Positions 62,351 to 64,000 of a DNA stretch of 64,000 nucleotides are shown here, one piece after another. The DNA comes from Nansenia antarctica (Eukaryota; Chordata; Actinopteri; Argentiniformes; Microstomatidae), in NCBI GenBank assembly GCA_963989245.1, contig OZ022339.1, forward strand, positions 90,543,142 through 90,607,141, in the 5' to 3' direction. The notes under the pieces are model-generated. The model saw only the letters and a list, made by a program, of their open reading frames with translations. It ran no database searches and was not told where the DNA came from. The translations under genes and the position numbers were made by a program. The number at the start of each line of letters is the position of its first letter. Position 1 is the first letter of the stretch.

Positions 62351-63348
62351 ATGTGTACGTGCGTACATGTGCGTGCGTGCCTGTGTGCACCTGGGTTTGT
62401 TTGTGGTTTTCTAGAACTTGCGGGAGCTGGAGAACCGTCTGGAGAAAGCCCAGCTGAAGTGTCAGGAGGCTGAGCACATCATGAGGGGCTATGTCAAACT
62501 GAAGGCCCACCTGCAGGTCAGTTAAACAGCTTTTGAAACATCGACAGGAATTGATACGGATATACAGTATATTGTGCAAGTGAGGACAAGAAACCCCCAA
62601 GGGGCAATGTGCCACTCCATAAAGCTTACAGTACCAGTCAAAAGATTGGGACACACTTCCGCGTCCAAACTTTTGACTGGTACCGCACGTCATATTCAAG
62701 GTCTATAAATAGTATCGTGCCAAGGTGCTGCCCTCGCATGCACATGCCCTCATTGCAGACGGCCTAACATTCCTCTTCTGTTTTGTACACACGCCTACTA
62801 TTAACTTTGACAATGGATGTACTAAATAATATTTAGTTATGTGGTGAATGTGGGCCAGGGCGCCTCAGGGCGTCTCTGATTGATTCCCTAGGGCGGCTCA
62901 GGTTAATTACCTATGACAAGCCACTATGGATGGTAGGTGTACCCGTCGCGATCTGAACCGGCGCCCTGGTTTCCCTGCTGGTTGTCCCCTGTCCCTGTCC
63001 CTGTACCCAGCCCCATGTTCCTGTCCTGGGTTAACCTCCCCTCCCTTCTGCTCGGCACACACACACATTATTCTATTATTGTATTCACCTTCCCTGTGGT
63101 CAGGAGGAGAGCCTGACCTTCCAGTCTCAGCTGGACGGCCAGGAGGCTGAGATCCTGAGGCAGAGACAGGAGCTCCGGGACCTGCAGGTCGTGAACAGCG
63201 ATGCGCACCTCTCCAAAGACGCTGCCAAGGTGACTGGTGTTATCATCATCATCTTCTTCATCATCATCATAATCATCATCATCGCTGAATCCCCATGCAT
63301 TCATAGCCCTGCACCTAATCTCTTCTTGTCTCTTCCTGTCTCTCTCCC

Positions 63349-63427
<79 letters not shown>

Positions 63428-63972
63428 TCTCCCTCCAGGCAGAGCTGCAGCATAAGGAGGAGCAGGTGTATAAGGAGCGTAAGGAGAGAGAGCGCATCCT
63501 AGTCCGCTACAAGAAACAGGCGGAGGAGCGCAAGGCCCAGGCTGAGAATGTGGAGAGAAGGGTGGGCAAAGATCAAAGTCTAAACCTAACTGTAGCTGTT
63601 GACCCGAGGGGGAGGTGGGAGAGGACATGATATATGTGATTAGGTTTAGCCAGGTTTAGCTCTGTTATTTCGTGCAGTTAACTGTTGTTTGACACTACAA
63701 TATCTGCAGAACACTAGAGACCATCGATGACTATTATTATCATACACACCAGATTGCGTGTGTTAAATATTCACATACCGACAGGCTGCAAGTGTCTAAA
63801 GCTGGATTGTGTCTCTGTCGTTCAGGCCCAGCGGGCAGCCATGCAGCCAGACGAGCTGAGCAGCGAAGCCCAGCGTAGCGCCACCAGGGTGGGGGAGGAG
63901 GAGAGGACCGTCTCAACCTACGAGGAGGCCTTCCGCCGCATCAAAGAGGCCACCGGAGTCACCGACACACGG
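60406..63972 (+). CDS. odad3: ODAD3 (CCDC151), outer dynein arm docking complex subunit 3 (5' part; gene continues past the window)
   Basis: ODAD3 is a coiled-coil protein needed to dock outer dynein arms on motile-cilia doublets (known). Ten in-phase exons give 349 codons so far. [20 protein letters not shown] matches mammalian [39 protein letters not shown] matches [38 protein letters not shown] and FRRIKEATGVTDT also fit. Nearly all residues are charged heptad-type coiled coil. The ATG at 60406 gives a shorter N-terminus than in human. Exon 5 (39 nt) is present twice in tandem. A perfect RFX X-box lies 107 bp upstream of the ATG. The last visible donor is at 63973; the 3' half is outside the window. 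Confidence 0.94.
60861..60982 (+). CDS. odad3: ODAD3 coding exon 2 (residues 27-67)
   Basis: Completes [20 protein letters not shown] and encodes QMREENKRLHQNLADALA. Acceptor TCCAACAG, donor GTATGT. Confidence 0.95.
61085..61162 (+). CDS. odad3: ODAD3 coding exon 3 (residues 68-93)
   Basis: GDEKVIKDAFQSRGNEKAAF and RNMSGK (human GDEKVVQAVIREWKWEK). 26 codons, phase 0-0. Confidence 0.93.
61288..61483. repeat. (CTAT)n(CT)n compound microsatellite
   Basis: Alternating blocks of CTAT and CT, duplicated in a higher-order pattern, in ODAD3 intron 3. Confidence 0.95.
61524..61715 (+). CDS. odad3: ODAD3 coding exon 4 (residues 94-157)
   Basis: VALKVLDQKVCDKMKRLNAL then YQSRLEDLQTQYQTQTQSM. 64 codons, phase 0-0; donor GTACCA. 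Confidence 0.94.
61736..61820. repeat. (GA)n(CA)n microsatellite
   Basis: GA then CA repeats directly before the duplicated exon 5 segment of ODAD3. Confidence 0.95.
61918..61956 (+). CDS. odad3: ODAD3 coding exon 5, first copy (residues 158-170)
   Basis: 39-nt exon SEGEASEEHDPQK, acceptor TCCACAG, donor GTTAAG, phase 0-0. The identical exon recurs 235 bp downstream. Confidence 0.85.
62153..62191 (+). CDS. odad3: ODAD3 coding exon 5, second copy (residues 171-183)
   Basis: Identical 39-nt exon with the same splice sites, carried on a near-perfect tandem copy of about 180 bp. Including both, one or neither copy keeps the frame. Confidence 0.8.
62415..62516 (+). CDS. odad3: ODAD3 coding exon 6 (residues 184-217)
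   Basis: [20 protein letters not shown] and HIMRGYVKLKAHLQ; strong match to human [18 protein letters not shown]. Acceptor TTTTCTAG. Confidence 0.96.
62520..63103. other. ODAD3 intron 6
   Basis: Includes an inverted pair AGTACCAGTCAAAAG / CTTTTGACTGGTAC (62630-62687), probably a MITE end; otherwise nothing recognised. Confidence 0.5.
63104..63229 (+). CDS. odad3: ODAD3 coding exon 7 (residues 218-259)
   Basis: EESLTFQSQLDGQEAEILRQ, RQELRDLQVVNSDAH. 42 codons, phase 0-0. Confidence 0.95.
63346..63424. repeat. (C)n(CT)n tract at the ODAD3 exon 8 acceptor
   Basis: About 13 C then about 32 CT units, ending 14 bp from exon 8. Confidence 0.95.
63439..63561 (+). CDS. odad3: ODAD3 coding exon 8 (residues 260-300)
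   Basis: AELQHKEEQVYKERKERERI and [19 protein letters not shown]. Its polypyrimidine tract is a (CT)n microsatellite of about 65 nt. Confidence 0.95.
63826..63972 (+). CDS. odad3: ODAD3 coding exon 9 (residues 301-349)
   Basis: AQRAAMQPDELSSEAQRSAT and YEEAFRRIKEATGVTDTR. Acceptor CGTTCAG, donor GTACAG; the next exon is outside the window. Confidence 0.94.
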
Positions 63973-64000
63973 GTACAGAGAGTAGAATGTGTGTCTGTGT

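Overview
The window is vertebrate nuclear DNA, almost certainly from a teleost fish. Genes are split into short GT-AG exons that encode recognisable vertebrate proteins. The spaces between them hold fish-type repeats: L2/CR1- and L1-type LINEs, tRNA-derived SINEs, Tc1, hAT and Harbinger-like DNA elements, dense (CA)n microsatellites and long minisatellites. I cannot name the species. No prokaryotic features, tRNA or rRNA genes, CRISPR arrays or plasmid features were seen.

Three protein-coding genes are present. (1) NEK1, minus strand, is complete from a 5'-UTR exon near 48.9 kb to its stop codon at 4,291. I could join 34 coding exons with every splice phase consistent, giving an open frame of 1,396 codons: an N-terminal NIMA-family kinase, a basic/coiled-coil middle, and a conserved acidic C-terminus. 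(2) BTD (biotinidase), minus strand, is complete in 6 coding exons from 59,721 to 51,121 (587 aa), with the nitrilase-type Glu/Lys/Cys triad intact. (3) ODAD3 (CCDC151), plus strand, starts at 60,406 and runs off the right edge after 10 visible coding exons (349 codons). BTD and ODAD3 are head to head, 684 bp apart between start codons. The gap holds a perfect palindromic RFX X-box 107 bp upstream of the ODAD3 start. NEK1 and ODAD3 both work in cilia (kinase signalling and outer-dynein-arm docking); BTD recycles biotin and is probably only a neighbour.

Layout: 1-3.2 kb, decayed LINE tails and unassigned sequence. 3.2-4.3 kb, NEK1 3'-UTR and a 14-nt last coding exon. 4.3-9.0 kb, last NEK1 intron with two copies of a Harbinger-like element, one split by an hAT element. 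9.0-12.7 kb, C-terminal NEK1 exons and a GA-rich minisatellite. 15.9-29.3 kb, middle exons, including a duplicated exon pair on either side of an 80-copy, 31-bp minisatellite. 29.4-42.2 kb, one giant intron filled by a 5'-truncated L1 that has itself been hit by at least five later insertions. 42.2-49.0 kb, kinase-domain exons and the NEK1 promoter. 51.1-59.7 kb, BTD. 60.3-64.0 kb, ODAD3.

No new multi-gene system was found. The most notable signals are the X-box promoter, UG repeats lying against many NEK1 splice sites, two independent tandem exon duplications (NEK1 exon 23/24 and ODAD3 exon 5), an in-frame 2 x 32-residue duplication inside BTD, and the layered transposon nest.
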